This document shows, one piece after another, positions 1 through 8,142 of a DNA stretch of 64,000 bases. The stretch lies in the NCBI RefSeq assembly GCF_002865585.1, contig NZ_CP025581.1:3410001-3474000 (forward strand), read 5' to 3'. How positions within the stretch are numbered: position 1 is the first letter of the stretch; each line of letters begins with the position of its first letter. The stretch is from Nocardioides houyundeii. Its GTDB lineage: Bacteria; Actinomycetota; Actinomycetes; Propionibacteriales; Nocardioidaceae. The notes under the pieces are model-generated. The model searched no databases, was not told the origin of the DNA, and worked only from the letters and a program-made list of their open reading frames with translations. The translations under genes and the position numbers were made by a program.

Positions 1-494
1 GCGCGAGCAGAAGGAGCTGCGCGAGCTCCACGCCAAGCTCGAGCGCGTGGAGGGTGAGCGCCACGGGGAGCAGCCCACCACCGAGAGCTGAACCTGGATC
101 CAGGAGGATCCGCACCGGCACCGGAGCCGCTGGGCCCAGCACGGGCGCGAGCCGTCAGGTCACCGCCGTGACCGCGCATCCGCGGCCCCTGGACCGAGAC
201 CTGGACCGCCAGCTCCTGTCCCGAGACGCTGCAGCCCTGCATCGTGGCGCCGTTGGCGACCACCACCTCCGCGGCTGCGGCGCAGCCGTCCCCACCCTGC
301 TGGAGGACGGCCGCGCCGGCGAGCGCGCCGAGGTCGGCAGCGGACTGGGCGATCCGGTGCCGGTGCACCATGGTTGCGGCCGTGCTCAGCGCGACGGCCA
401 CCAGCACCAGCACCGAGACCATGGTGAGGACCAGCATGGACGCCGCACCCCGCGCGTCACGGCTCCGCTCGCGCCCCGGCTCGACCGTGCTCAC
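1..494 (-). CDS. TadE/TadG-like pilus-assembly membrane protein (Rv3654c type), 3' end open
   Basis: The GTG start at 494 overlaps the TGA of the gene before it (GTGA), so translation is coupled. A short charged N terminus is followed by one membrane segment near residues 20-42 (SMLVLTMVSVLVLVAVAL). Then comes a small extracytoplasmic domain with two cysteines typical of the small TadE-like proteins next to Flp pilins. A normal member would end near 'LTARARAGP' at about residue 133. Here the frame has no stop before the window edge and runs over the convergent gene. Either the true stop lies outside the window or a frameshift removed it. The role is presumably minor pilin or assembly factor in the cell envelope. 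Confidence 0.75.
   Translation of the reverse strand, partial: MSTVEPGRERSRDARGAASMLVLTMVSVLVLVAVALSTAATMVHRHRIAQSAADLGALAGAAVLQQGGDGCAAAAEVVVANGATMQGCSVSGQELAVQVSVQGPRMRGHGGDLTARARAGPSGSGAGADPPGSRFSSRWWAAPRGAHPPRARAWRGARAAPSAR
2..91 (+). CDS. C-terminal end of an unidentified gene (partial)
   Basis: The window opens inside a plus-strand reading frame that ends at a TGA at 89-91. The 29 visible residues are strongly charged (REQKELRELHAKLERVEGER, then an acidic tail) and look like the end of a coiled coil. The rest of the gene lies to the left, so the family cannot be named. It converges on the Tad locus and its tail overlaps a minus-strand frame that stays open. In M. tuberculosis the gene on the far side of this locus is a helicase, but nothing visible here proves that identity. 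Confidence 0.5.
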   Translation, partial: REQKELRELHAKLERVEGERHGEQPTTES

Positions 495-847
495 GGCGCC
501 TCGGTCAAGGTGACCGCCTCCGCCTCCAGCCGGGCTCCGGGCAGTCGGGCGAACAGACCCCCGGGGCCCGCCAGGCGTCCCTGGACCCGGACCACCACGT
601 GGCTGTCGCTGCGCGAGACGACGATCCGGGACCCGCCCGGAGCCACGGCGTGACCGGCCGCCACCGCGGCGGCCTCGGAGTCGCCGCGCGCCATCGCGCG
701 CGCGGTCTCCCGGGCGGCATCCACGGTGCGGACCTGGGCCATGGCCACCGCCAGCAACCAGACCAGACCGACCGTGAGCGCCGTCAGGAGAGGCAGCCCC
801 AGGGCGAGCTCGGCGGTGACCGCGCCACGTTCGCAGCGCCGTCTCAC
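491..847 (-). CDS. TadE-family pilus-assembly protein (Rv3655c type)
   Basis: This is a 118-residue protein from a GTG that overlaps the stop of the Flp-like gene (GTGA). The TadE signature is clear: a basic leader, 'RGAVTAELALGLPLLTAL' as prepilin-like start of a single membrane helix (about residues 8-36), then a periplasmic beta-rich part ending at residue 118. TadE-like proteins are pseudopilins or minor subunits of the type IVb (Tad) pilus. Both of its junctions are 4-base overlaps, so it is co-translated with its neighbours. Confidence 0.85.
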   Translation of the reverse strand: MRRRCERGAVTAELALGLPLLTALTVGLVWLLAVAMAQVRTVDAARETARAMARGDSEAAAVAAGHAVAPGGSRIVVSRSDSHVVVRVQGRLAGPGGLFARLPGARLEAEAVTLTEAP

Positions 848-1032
848 CCGATGCCCAGCAACGACAGGACGTGGTCGAAGAGGGTCTTGAGGAGCTTGTC
901 ACCGAACCCGCCGGTGACCAGCTTGTAGAGCACCCCCGCGAGCCCGGCGCCCGCCGCCGTGCCGACGGCGTACTCCGCCGTGGTGATGCCCTGCTCGTCG
1001 GTGCTGCCCTGCTCGTCGTGGAACCTGTTCAT
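844..1032 (-). CDS. DUF4244 / Flp-pilin-like small membrane protein (Rv3656c type)
   Basis: This 62-residue protein has the layout of an Flp prepilin: a hydrophilic leader (MNRFHDEQGSTDEQGITTAEYAV), a processing-like G-I-T-T-A-E-Y site with the conserved Glu at mature position 5, one membrane helix and a short hydrophobic tail. The ATG at 1032 has GGGAGG seven bases upstream, whereas longer in-frame starts lack a good site. It is the likely structural pilin of the Tad locus. The 177 bases upstream hold no gene, so it may be transcribed separately from tadABC. Confidence 0.85.
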   Translation of the reverse strand: MNRFHDEQGSTDEQGITTAEYAVGTAAGAGLAGVLYKLVTGGFGDKLLKTLFDHVLSLLGIG

Positions 1033-1209
1033 GCGACCTCCCGATGTCGAGCCACGTGGTGTGGCCTGGTGACACCAGCCTCGGGGCGCACCGGGCCCCC
1101 GAGCAGGGCCGGCGCTGCGGCCTGTGGACAGGCGGGCAGGGAGCCCCCCTGTGGAGGACTGGGCGACGATTCCGCCTCTCCACCCGGCCCACAAAGAGGC
1201 CGGTGCGGT

Positions 1210-1584
1210 TCAGTCCGGGCGGTCCACGGCGATGACCGTGGTGGGCTGGAGCACCGCCTCGCTCAGCGCCCGGGACCGCAGTTGGGCGACCTCGGCGTAC
1301 GCCTCGTCCTCGGCCATCGCGCAGAACGCCGCGGGCGAGGGGTACCAGACCAGCATCACCGCGTCCCAGGACCTCTCCCGGTCCGGGACGAGGGCCGGCA
1401 GGCCCTTGCCGAAGAACAGCACCCGCGCTCCCGCCGCCTCGACGAAAGACTCGGCACGGCGGAGGTAGTCGGTGTAGAGCTCCCGTCCGCCCTCGGCGTA
1501 CCGGAGGAGGTTGAGCATCGCGAAGGGCCGGTCGGGCGCCTCGTCCAGGAACTGCTGCAGGTCGTGCGGGGTGGGGTCAACCAT
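1210..1584 (-). CDS. DUF1330 family protein
   Basis: The protein is 124 residues with the dimeric alpha-beta-barrel layout of DUF1330: 'PFAMLNLLRYAEGG', a central 'GARVLFFGKG', and 'DAVMLVWYPSPAAFCAM' near residue 80. The family has no settled reaction. The ATG at 1584 was chosen because GGAG lies five bases upstream, while the longer GTG start at 1608 lacks one. It follows the condensation-domain gene by 49 bases on the same strand, so the two are probably one unit inserted between tadC and flp. A helper or substrate-binding role for the acyltransferase is only a guess. Confidence 0.7.
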   Translation of the reverse strand: MVDPTPHDLQQFLDEAPDRPFAMLNLLRYAEGGRELYTDYLRRAESFVEAAGARVLFFGKGLPALVPDRERSWDAVMLVWYPSPAAFCAMAEDEAYAEVAQLRSRALSEAVLQPTTVIAVDRPD

Positions 1585-1633
1585 CCGGGCTCCTCGGTGT
1601 CGCGCCACGGGCCGGGCGCCCAGGTGCGCCGCG

Positions 1634-3037
1634 TCAGCCCGTGGCCTGCTCGGAGGAGAGCGTCGCAGGTCGTGGGTCGAGCGCGGCCAGAACCCCTCGG
1701 CGCACCCCCACCGCCACCGTCGCCATCCAGGCCGAGCAGGTGGGCGTGTCCGGGTGCCGGGCCTCCAGCAGCGCGCCGGAGGACAGGCAGCTGATCGCGG
1801 CGTGCACCTGGGCGCTGGCCGGGACGTGGCCCAGGAACCCGTGCGCCTTGCTGGCCCGCCAGCCCTGTCGCGGCACCGCGCGGTGGTCGGCGACCGCCAG
1901 CACGAGCTCCGGCTCGACGGGCCGGTCCAGCAAGGACCGCACCACCGGCAGCGGCAGCTGCGCCGCCTCGGTCATCCGGTCGAGGACCGCGGTCGTGCGC
2001 GCCAGCACGGTGGCAAGCTCGAGCCCCGGCTCCAGGTCGAGGACGAGGGGCCCGAGCTTGGCGAACCAGCCCACGGCTCCCTCCTGACCGGGCGGCCTCC
2101 CCGGCACCGCCACCAGGGCACGTAGCCGGTTGGGTCCCGGCTCCAGGCCCGCGATGGAGGAGACGAGGAGCGCGAGGAAGATCTGCTCCAGGCTGCTGCC
2201 CCAGGAGCGGCCCAGCTCGTCCAGCTCCCGGACCTCGCCGGGGGTGGCCACCGGCATCGTGGTCAGCTCGTGCCCCCACCGTTCACCGCTCCTGACCCCC
2301 GAGCTCGGCGGAGCCGGCACAGCCGACCCGTCCTCCAGCAGGGCGCGCCAGTCCGCCAGCCGCGGGTCGTCCGGGCCCACCTCCCGCAGGCGGTCCGCCT
2401 CCTCCTGCGCGTGGTCCAGGTGACTGCCCGGCCGCGCCAGGCAGGGGTCGGGGGCGTCTGCGGCGGAGTAGGCGTGGTGCAGCAGCGGCAGCTCGTCGGC
2501 CGCCGCGTACATCGACTGCACGTCGAACGTCACGTGGTCGAACGCCGCGTAGAGCGTCAGCCCCACCTCGCTCTCGACGGTCACGAACCCGGCGCGCGGC
2601 CACACGTGCGGCTGCGCGTGCGAGGCGAGATGCTCGACCACGGCGGCGTGCGTCTCCTGGACTCCGCCGTAGTGCCCGACCGGCAGCGGCTCGAACTCGA
2701 CCGTGCCGGGCGACGCCAGCCTCCTGCGGTGCCGCACGCCGTCAGGCACGTAGTCGCAGCGCAGGCTCTCGTGCCGGTCGAAGAAGCTGGCCAGGGCCGC
2801 GGCCACCGACGTGCTGGTCGGTGCTGTCAGGACGACGGAGAAGCCGATCCACGGCGCCTCGGCCGGATCCAGAGACGAGGCTCCGGCACTGGCCAGGAGA
2901 TGACTCTCCTGGTCCTCGGTCAGGGGCCGCGCGTCCGGCGGTGCCCCTCGTACGGCGCGTACGCAACCAGGTGTCGGCACCCATGCGGTGACGACACCGG
3001 GGCGCACGTGAGCCGCGCCTAGATGTGTGGTGCGCAT
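1634..3037 (-). CDS. condensation-domain (PapA-like) acyltransferase
   Basis: This 467-residue protein resembles free-standing condensation-domain acyltransferases such as the mycobacterial Pap proteins and NRPS C domains. The catalytic motif is present as DHVTFD: H168 and D172 fit the second His and the Asp of HHxxxDG, while the first His is Asp. A later 'GWFAKLGPL' segment fits the C-domain channel region. The family transfers an acyl group from a CoA or carrier protein to an alcohol or amine. The substrate cannot be read here. ATG 3037 has GGAGG at good spacing. There is no signal peptide, so it is cytoplasmic. Its place inside a pilus locus is unusual. Confidence 0.75.
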   Translation of the reverse strand: MRTTHLGAAHVRPGVVTAWVPTPGCVRAVRGAPPDARPLTEDQESHLLASAGASSLDPAEAPWIGFSVVLTAPTSTSVAAALASFFDRHESLRCDYVPDGVRHRRRLASPGTVEFEPLPVGHYGGVQETHAAVVEHLASHAQPHVWPRAGFVTVESEVGLTLYAAFDHVTFDVQSMYAAADELPLLHHAYSAADAPDPCLARPGSHLDHAQEEADRLREVGPDDPRLADWRALLEDGSAVPAPPSSGVRSGERWGHELTTMPVATPGEVRELDELGRSWGSSLEQIFLALLVSSIAGLEPGPNRLRALVAVPGRPPGQEGAVGWFAKLGPLVLDLEPGLELATVLARTTAVLDRMTEAAQLPLPVVRSLLDRPVEPELVLAVADHRAVPRQGWRASKAHGFLGHVPASAQVHAAISCLSSGALLEARHPDTPTCSAWMATVAVGVRRGVLAALDPRPATLSSEQATG

Positions 3038-3163
3038 AACCCTGCCTCCCAACCGGGTTCCCCGAACACGGACGTCTTGCGGACACCGGGAACGGGCCCC
3101 TCACTGTCGGGCACCCGGACAAGAGGTGTCAATGGTCTAGTCCGCCGACCGCCGTTCAACGAC

Positions 3164-3880
3164 TCACTCCCACGCCAGCTGGGAGACCAGGCCGGCCACC
3201 AGCGGGACGATGCCGAGGAGCAGGAACGCAGGGAGCAGGCACAGCCCCAGCGGCAGCGCGGCCCGCACCCCCACGGCACGCGCCCGGTCCTCGGTCCCGG
3301 CCCGCTCCTCCTCCGCCAGCGCCGTCGCCAGCGCCTCCACGGCCACCAGCACCGAGGCTCCCGTCTGGTGGGCCCGGGCCAGCGCCCGGCCCAGTGGCCC
3401 CACCCCGGGATCCTGGCCCAGGTCTGCCCACACCAAGGCCGGGTCGACGCCCAGCTGGAGCCGCGACCGGGTGGCGGCGAAGGCGTCCGCCGCGGCGCCG
3501 GGCAGGGCCGTGCAGGCGGCGCCGAGTGCGGCGCCGGGCGGCGCACCGGACCGCAGTCCCGCCGCGAGCAGGCCGACGAGGTGCGGCAGGTCCCGTGCGG
3601 TCTGCTCCCGCGCCCGGCGTACGGCGGCCGGCTCGACGGCGCGCAGCACCCGCCAGCAGCCGATCGCCGCGGCGACGCCCAGCACCGTGCCGGCCGGACC
3701 GCCCACGAACAGCTGGACACCGAGTCCGGCCAGCGCGGAGCCGACCGTGATCGCGGCCCTGCGCCCGGACGGGCGGGCACCGGTCTGCGACGGGCGACCT
3801 GGCACCCGGGACCCGAGCTCCGGGCCCGGACCGACGAGCAGCGCCGCGGTCAGACCGGCGAGCAGCGCGGCGGTGATCAT
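3164..3880 (-). CDS. tadC: TadC-like type II secretion system F family protein
   Basis: This 238-residue inner-membrane protein has hydrophobic segments at the start (MITAALLAGLTAALLVG), in the middle (GLGVQLFVGGPAGTVLGVAAAI) and at the C terminus (LPLGLCLLPAFLLLGIVPLVAG), flanking a T2SSF domain. TadB and TadC form the membrane platform for pilus assembly. Its ATG overlaps the tadB stop (ATGA). It corresponds to Rv3657c. The next gene downstream on this strand is the acyltransferase rather than the pilin, which breaks the usual order. Confidence 0.85.
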   Translation of the reverse strand: MITAALLAGLTAALLVGPGPELGSRVPGRPSQTGARPSGRRAAITVGSALAGLGVQLFVGGPAGTVLGVAAAIGCWRVLRAVEPAAVRRAREQTARDLPHLVGLLAAGLRSGAPPGAALGAACTALPGAAADAFAATRSRLQLGVDPALVWADLGQDPGVGPLGRALARAHQTGASVLVAVEALATALAEEERAGTEDRARAVGVRAALPLGLCLLPAFLLLGIVPLVAGLVSQLAWE

Positions 3881-4659
3881 GCGTGCCGCTCCACGCCCTC
3901 GGCGATGGCCTCGATCCACCACGTGCCCAGGAACGCCAGGCCCAGACCGCCGACCAGGCAGCCGCCCCCGACCGGGGTCCCCAGGAGGAACGTCCACGGC
4001 GCGGTGCCGGCACCCGAGCCGGCCAGGAGCGCCAGCCCGGGCAACGCCACCAGCAGCCGCGCGGTCGCCCGGGCCGAGGCCAGCTCTGAGGCCACCACCC
4101 GTCGGGTCGAGCGGACCGCGCGCAGCCCGGCCGCAACCTTGGCCAACGCCTCACCGAGTCCCTCGCCACTGCGGTGGGCCACCTGCCACGCCGCAGCGAC
4201 CAGCCGCAGGTCCGGATGTCCCGCACCCCGCAACGCCGCCGGTACGTCGGCGCCGAACCGGCTCGCCCGCACGGCGGGCGTGAGCTCGGGACAGGCCCGG
4301 GCCGCGAGCTCCAGTGCGGACTCCGGGGTCCGCCCGGCGGCGAGCTCGTCGGCCAGCACGGTGCAGCCCTCGAGCACCCGGTCCGCCGCGGACAGCGCCG
4401 CGGCGCGGGCCCGGCGCTGGCGAACCAGGACCAGGACCCCTCGACCGACGGCGGTCAGCACGGCGGGCACCAGGATGCCGCCCGGGCCCCACACCGCCAG
4501 CAGCACCAGGGCCGCGGCGACCACCGCCACCATGCTCGCCACCGGCACCCGGCGCCCGTCCGAGTCGGCGCCGGCCACCGCGGGGCGAGGAGGCAGCAGC
4601 AGCGCGGCCGCGCAACCCGCCGACACCGCGGTCGAGGCCACCGTCAGAGCGACGGTCAT
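3877..4659 (-). CDS. tadB: TadB-like type II secretion system F family protein
   Basis: The protein is 260 residues, with N-terminal membrane segments (about residues 1-25 and 40-65) and a T2SSF domain containing 'LADELAAGRTPESALELAA' and 'HRSGEGLGEALAKVAAGLR'. Further hydrophobic helices lie near the C terminus. This is the first platform protein of the Tad pilus (Rv3658c type). Its start overlaps the tadA stop by four bases and its stop overlaps the tadC start, so tadA-tadB-tadC are translationally coupled. Confidence 0.87.
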   Translation of the reverse strand: MTVALTVASTAVSAGCAAALLLPPRPAVAGADSDGRRVPVASMVAVVAAALVLLAVWGPGGILVPAVLTAVGRGVLVLVRQRRARAAALSAADRVLEGCTVLADELAAGRTPESALELAARACPELTPAVRASRFGADVPAALRGAGHPDLRLVAAAWQVAHRSGEGLGEALAKVAAGLRAVRSTRRVVASELASARATARLLVALPGLALLAGSGAGTAPWTFLLGTPVGGGCLVGGLGLAFLGTWWIEAIAEGVERHA

Positions 4660-5828
4660 CCCAGCCTCCGGGCGAGGTCGTCGGCGGCCGGGCCCTCCAC
4701 GAGCCGGCCGTCGGCGGTGAACTCCAGGGCGCAGCGGATCCGATCCCCCTCGCTCGTCGGCGAGGGCAGCGCCACCTGGGCGAGTCGGCGTACCCCGTCG
4801 CGGCCTCGGACCACGTGCAGCACCAGGTCCACGGCGGCGGCGAGCTGGCTCGCCGCGGCTGCCCGGCCCAGTCCGGCCGTGGCGGCGAGCGCCTCGATCC
4901 GTGCCGGCACCTGGGTGGCGGAGTTGGCGTGCAGCGTGCCCGCGCCGCCCTCGTGCCCGGTGTTCATCGCGGCCAGCAGGTCGACCACCTCGGCACCGCG
5001 GACCTCGCCGACGACCAGCCGGTCAGGACGCATCCGCAGTGCCTGGCGCACCAGGGTGCGCAGGTCGAGTCCCCCCTTGCCCTCGATGTTGGGAGGACGC
5101 GCCTCCAGAGCCACGACGTGGGGATGCACCGGTCGCAGCTCGGAGGAGTCCTCGACCAGCACGATCCGCTCCTGCGGCGGCACCAGTCCGAGCATCGTGG
5201 CCAGCAGGGTCGTCTTGCCGGAGCCCGTGCCCCCGCTGATCAGGTAGGCCAGCCGTCCCGTCACCACGTCTCGCAGCAGTCGAGCGCCAGGTCCGGTCAG
5301 GGTGCCGGCGGCCACCAGGTCCTCGAGCCCGAACGCACGCGCCCGCGGCACGCGCAGGGAGACCAGGGTGCCGGGACGGGCCACCGGTGCGAGCACCGCG
5401 TGGAACCGGGTGCCGTCGGGCAGGCGCACGTCGCAGCACGGAGTCGCGTCGTCGAGGCGTCGGCCGCCCAGGCCGGCCAGCCGCTGCGCCAGCCGGCGTA
5501 CCTCCTCCTCGCTGCCCAGCACCACCTCGGTCTGCTCCAGGCCGTCGCCGCGGTCCACCCAGACCGGGCCCGGCCCGTTCACCAGCACGTCGGTCACCTC
5601 CCGGTCCCCCATCAGCGGCTCCAGGACCCCGACACCGAACGCGGTGCTGCGCAGCACCGCGTGCACGGCCCGCACCTCCTCGGCGCCCAGGGGCAGGCCC
5701 CGACTGCGCAGCACCTCCGCCACCCGGTGAGGGGTGACCTCCCCGTGCTCCCGGGCCAGCTGGTCGCGCACCGCCTCGACCAGCTCCGGGGGCGGTCCCG
5801 GCGTCTGGGCGACGCCCCCCGTGATCAT
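4656..5828 (-). CDS. tadA: TadA/CpaF-type secretion ATPase
   Basis: This is a 390-residue type II/IV secretion ATPase that powers Tad pilus assembly. An N-terminal domain precedes the RecA-like core. The core has Walker A GGTGSGKTT (near residue 200), an Asp box (EDSSELRPVHPHVV), Walker B (RLVVGEVRG) and a His box (MNTGHEGGAGTLHAN). All catalytic motifs look intact. The ATG at 5828 overlaps the stop of the ssd-like gene (ATGA). It corresponds to Rv3659c. It acts as a cytoplasmic hexamer on the TadB/TadC platform. Confidence 0.92.
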   Translation of the reverse strand: MITGGVAQTPGPPPELVEAVRDQLAREHGEVTPHRVAEVLRSRGLPLGAEEVRAVHAVLRSTAFGVGVLEPLMGDREVTDVLVNGPGPVWVDRGDGLEQTEVVLGSEEEVRRLAQRLAGLGGRRLDDATPCCDVRLPDGTRFHAVLAPVARPGTLVSLRVPRARAFGLEDLVAAGTLTGPGARLLRDVVTGRLAYLISGGTGSGKTTLLATMLGLVPPQERIVLVEDSSELRPVHPHVVALEARPPNIEGKGGLDLRTLVRQALRMRPDRLVVGEVRGAEVVDLLAAMNTGHEGGAGTLHANSATQVPARIEALAATAGLGRAAAASQLAAAVDLVLHVVRGRDGVRRLAQVALPSPTSEGDRIRCALEFTADGRLVEGPAADDLARRLG

Positions 5829-6871
5829 GCCGCCCACCCCCGGTCGACCGTGCTCAGCAGCCGCGCCGCGGCCCGTCCCAGGGCGCCTCTGCCGCCGCGC
5901 ACCGGGCCCAGGCCCAGGTCCACCGACTCCTCCATCCCGCGCTGCTCGGGCACCTCCGCCAGCACCTCGGCACCCACGGCTCGTGCCACCGTCTCCGGCG
6001 ACAGGCCCCGGCCGCGGACCACCAGGGCGCCTCGCCCCTCGAGCGCGGCCACCTGACGGGTCGCCGCAGCCACCCCGGTCAGCGTCGGTCGCACCACCAC
6101 CAGCAGCCGGTCGCACCTGGTCAGCAGCTCGGAGGTCGCGGGACCCGCTCGGCGCGGGAGGTCGACCACCACCAGGTCGTGGGCGCGCCGGGCGGCCTCC
6201 AGGGTCTCGCGCAGCACCCCGGCCGACGGCTCGACCTCGAGCGGACCTCCCCAGGTGAGGACCCCGAGCTGGCCGCGCCGCGGGACGGAGTCCCGCAGCG
6301 ACGCCCCGCTGAGGCGGCCGGAGGTGCCCGCCAGGGCGTCCCAGCGCAGACCGGGCACGCCGTCCAGCCCCAGGACCCGATCGGCACCCGGGCCCAACGG
6401 GTCGGTGTCCATCAGGAGCACCGGTCCGTGGGCGGACCCGACCTGAGCGAGGGCGCAGGCCAGCGTGGTGGCGCCGGCGCCCCCGGAGCCAGGCATCACC
6501 GCCAGCACCCGGCCGGGCGGCCTGGGATCGCCGAGCTCGGAGAAGAGCTGTCCCAGCCAGTCTGCCGCCGCCCCCAGCTCCAGCACGGACTCGGCCCCGA
6601 GCACCACGGCGCTGCGGAACAGCCACCCCTGCGCCTCGCCGCGGCTCACCACGTGCACCCCCGCCCGACGGGGCGGCCGGAGCAGGGCCAGGCCGTCGGC
6701 CAGGTCCGCCCCCACCAGGACCACCTCGGCCCGGCCCCACGCCCGCAGCGCCACCGCCTCCTGTCCCGCCACCTCGGGCACCACCCCCGCCGCTGCGGCG
6801 AGCCGCTGCACCTCGTCGAGCAGCCCGTCGTCCCGCGAGACCAGCAACACCGTGAACCCTGGATCCGTCAT
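5825..6871 (-). CDS. septum-site-determining (Ssd, Rv3660c-like) / Tad-locus CpaE-like protein
   Basis: This 348-residue protein has an N-terminal pseudo-receiver (FTVLLVSRDDGLLDEVQRL) and a C-terminal MinD/CpaE-type P-loop domain beginning 'VLAVMPGSGGAGATTLACAL'. The Walker A resembles the deviant GGxGKT motif but lacks its lysine, as I recall for the Rv3660c family, so ATP turnover may be weak or absent. Such proteins position the Tad machine or affect septum placement. The ATG at 6871 was preferred because it starts the conserved domain and has GGGAG nine bases upstream. It is first in the tad operon. Confidence 0.82.
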   Translation of the reverse strand: MTDPGFTVLLVSRDDGLLDEVQRLAAAAGVVPEVAGQEAVALRAWGRAEVVLVGADLADGLALLRPPRRAGVHVVSRGEAQGWLFRSAVVLGAESVLELGAAADWLGQLFSELGDPRPPGRVLAVMPGSGGAGATTLACALAQVGSAHGPVLLMDTDPLGPGADRVLGLDGVPGLRWDALAGTSGRLSGASLRDSVPRRGQLGVLTWGGPLEVEPSAGVLRETLEAARRAHDLVVVDLPRRAGPATSELLTRCDRLLVVVRPTLTGVAAATRQVAALEGRGALVVRGRGLSPETVARAVGAEVLAEVPEQRGMEESVDLGLGPVRGGRGALGRAAARLLSTVDRGWAA

Positions 6872-7027
6872 GGCACGACGCTCCCGCACCCGGCCGCCCG
6901 GCGCCGGCGAGGACGGCGCCCCTGTGGACAACCCCGCTGCCGGTCAGTGGCACGCCCCGGCTGTGGAGGATTCGCGGCCGGGAAGGTGCAGGCTCGACGT
7001 TCTGTCCCCACCCGGGAGTGGCCGACC

Positions 7028-7033
7028 TACGAT
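7028..7033 (+). promoter_or_regulatory. -10 element (TACGAT) of the HAD gene, leaderless layout
   Basis: TACGAT is followed by six bases and then the ATG at 7040. Transcription would start on or next to the start codon, and there is no Shine-Dalgarno sequence. No convincing -35 is visible. Confidence 0.6.
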
Positions 7034-7039
7034 GGGGAC

Positions 7040-7834
7040 ATGTCCCGCCCGTCCGCGGCCTTCTTCGACCTCGACAAGACGATCATCGCCCGATCGAGCA
7101 CCCTGGCCTTCTCGCGCCCGTTCCAGGCGGGTGGACTGATCACGCGCCGGGCGATGCTGCGATCGGCGTACGCACAGTTCGTCTACGCGGTCGGCGGGGC
7201 CGACCACGACCAGATGGAGAAGATGCGGCAGTTCATGTCCCAGCTGTGCGCCGGCTGGGACGTGGCCACGGTCCGCGAGATCGTCGCCGACACCCTGCAC
7301 AACGTCGTCGACCCGCTGGTCTACGCCGAGGCGGTCAGCCTCATCGACGAGCACAAGCGCGAGGGCCGCGACGTCGTCATCGTCTCCACCAGCGGCTCCG
7401 AGGTGGTCGAGCCGATCGGCGCCATGCTGGGCGCAGACCGGGTGGTCGCCACCCGGCTGAAGATCGTGGACGGGAAGTACTCCGGCGAGATCGAGTACTA
7501 CGCCTACGCCGAGGAGAAGGCCAACGCGATCCGTCGGCTCGCCGAGGAGATGGGCTACGACCTGGACGAGTCGTTCGCCTACAGCGACTCCGTGACCGAC
7601 GTCCACATGCTCGAGGCCGTGGGGCACCCCTACGCGGTGAACCCGGACAAGCAGCTGCGTCGCACGGCCGTCGAGCGGGGCTGGCCGGTGCTGGTCTTCA
7701 ACCGTCCGGTGGCGCTGCGCAGCCGGGCCAGCCTGCCGCAGGGTCCCACGCTGGCCGCGCTCGCGGTGGGCGGCGCCTTCGCCGTCGGCGGGTACGTCTG
7801 GGCCAACGCGCGCAAGCGTCCGCACTCCGGCTGA
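7040..7834 (+). CDS. HAD-IB family phosphatase (Rv3661 type) with C-terminal membrane anchor
   Basis: This 264-residue haloacid-dehalogenase-fold hydrolase is of the SerB-like IB class. Motif I is FFDLDKT (nucleophile D10, acid D12), motif II is VSTSGSE, and motif III-IV is 'YSDSVTDVHMLEAVG'. The last 40 residues form one hydrophobic helix (TLAALAVGGAFAVGGYVW) and a basic tail, so it is probably tethered to the membrane with a cytoplasmic catalytic domain. The substrate is unknown and could be a phosphoserine-like or lipid phosphate. It is divergent from ssd-tadA, as in M. tuberculosis. Confidence 0.88.
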   Translation: MSRPSAAFFDLDKTIIARSSTLAFSRPFQAGGLITRRAMLRSAYAQFVYAVGGADHDQMEKMRQFMSQLCAGWDVATVREIVADTLHNVVDPLVYAEAVSLIDEHKREGRDVVIVSTSGSEVVEPIGAMLGADRVVATRLKIVDGKYSGEIEYYAYAEEKANAIRRLAEEMGYDLDESFAYSDSVTDVHMLEAVGHPYAVNPDKQLRRTAVERGWPVLVFNRPVALRSRASLPQGPTLAALAVGGAFAVGGYVWANARKRPHSG

Positions 7835-8142
7835 GGGTCCCGCGGGGCACGCCCGACTCACCGGTCACCGAACCCGTCGAGCGCGGGTGTCCGCCCGTCA
7901 GATCGGGTGCCCAAAGTCAACCCTTGAAGGGGGTGACCGGGGAGCGTAGACAGGAGTGCAGAACTCCACAGAGCAGCACGTGATCCAGGCACCCACGCGG
8001 CGATCAACCCTTCGAAAGGGCCGATGGTGGGGCGGATTCAGTTCCGCCCACCACAACCTGGTGCACGCTTGGTAACCGGGAGTCACGTGTCAGCGGCGGC
8101 ATCCGCACCCTCCGGGGTCGGGTGCCGCTCGCATGCGGCGGC
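7835..8142 (+). other. 308-bp gap with promoter-like element and hairpin; possible small RNA
   Basis: No convincing reading frame lies here. On the plus strand TTGAAG (7924-7929) and TAGACA (7947-7952) are 17 bases apart, a promoter-like pair. A hairpin follows at 8025-8053 (TGGTGGGGCGGA / TCCGCCCACCA, one bulge) without a U-tract. The phrase TCAACCCTT occurs at 7918 and again at 8004. A short transcript from about 7959 to 8053 would fit, but nothing proves it. Confidence 0.3.

Noticed and set aside
1124..1140. A coding gene in the 177-bp space upstream of the Flp-like gene
   Set aside because: The short frames present have no ribosome site, no family resemblance and conflict with each other. 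The space is more likely a promoter region.
6923..6931. DnaA-box-like TTGTCCACA on the minus strand, with a similar CTGTCCACA near 1130
   Set aside because: Only isolated boxes are present, with no cluster, no dnaA or dnaN nearby and no AT-rich unwinding region, so this is not an origin.
1356..6953. Very long open frames antisense to the Tad genes and to most other genes
   Set aside because: In DNA this GC-rich, alternative frames stay open by chance. These are rich in Arg/Pro/Ala, lack family motifs and lie over genes with clear homology.
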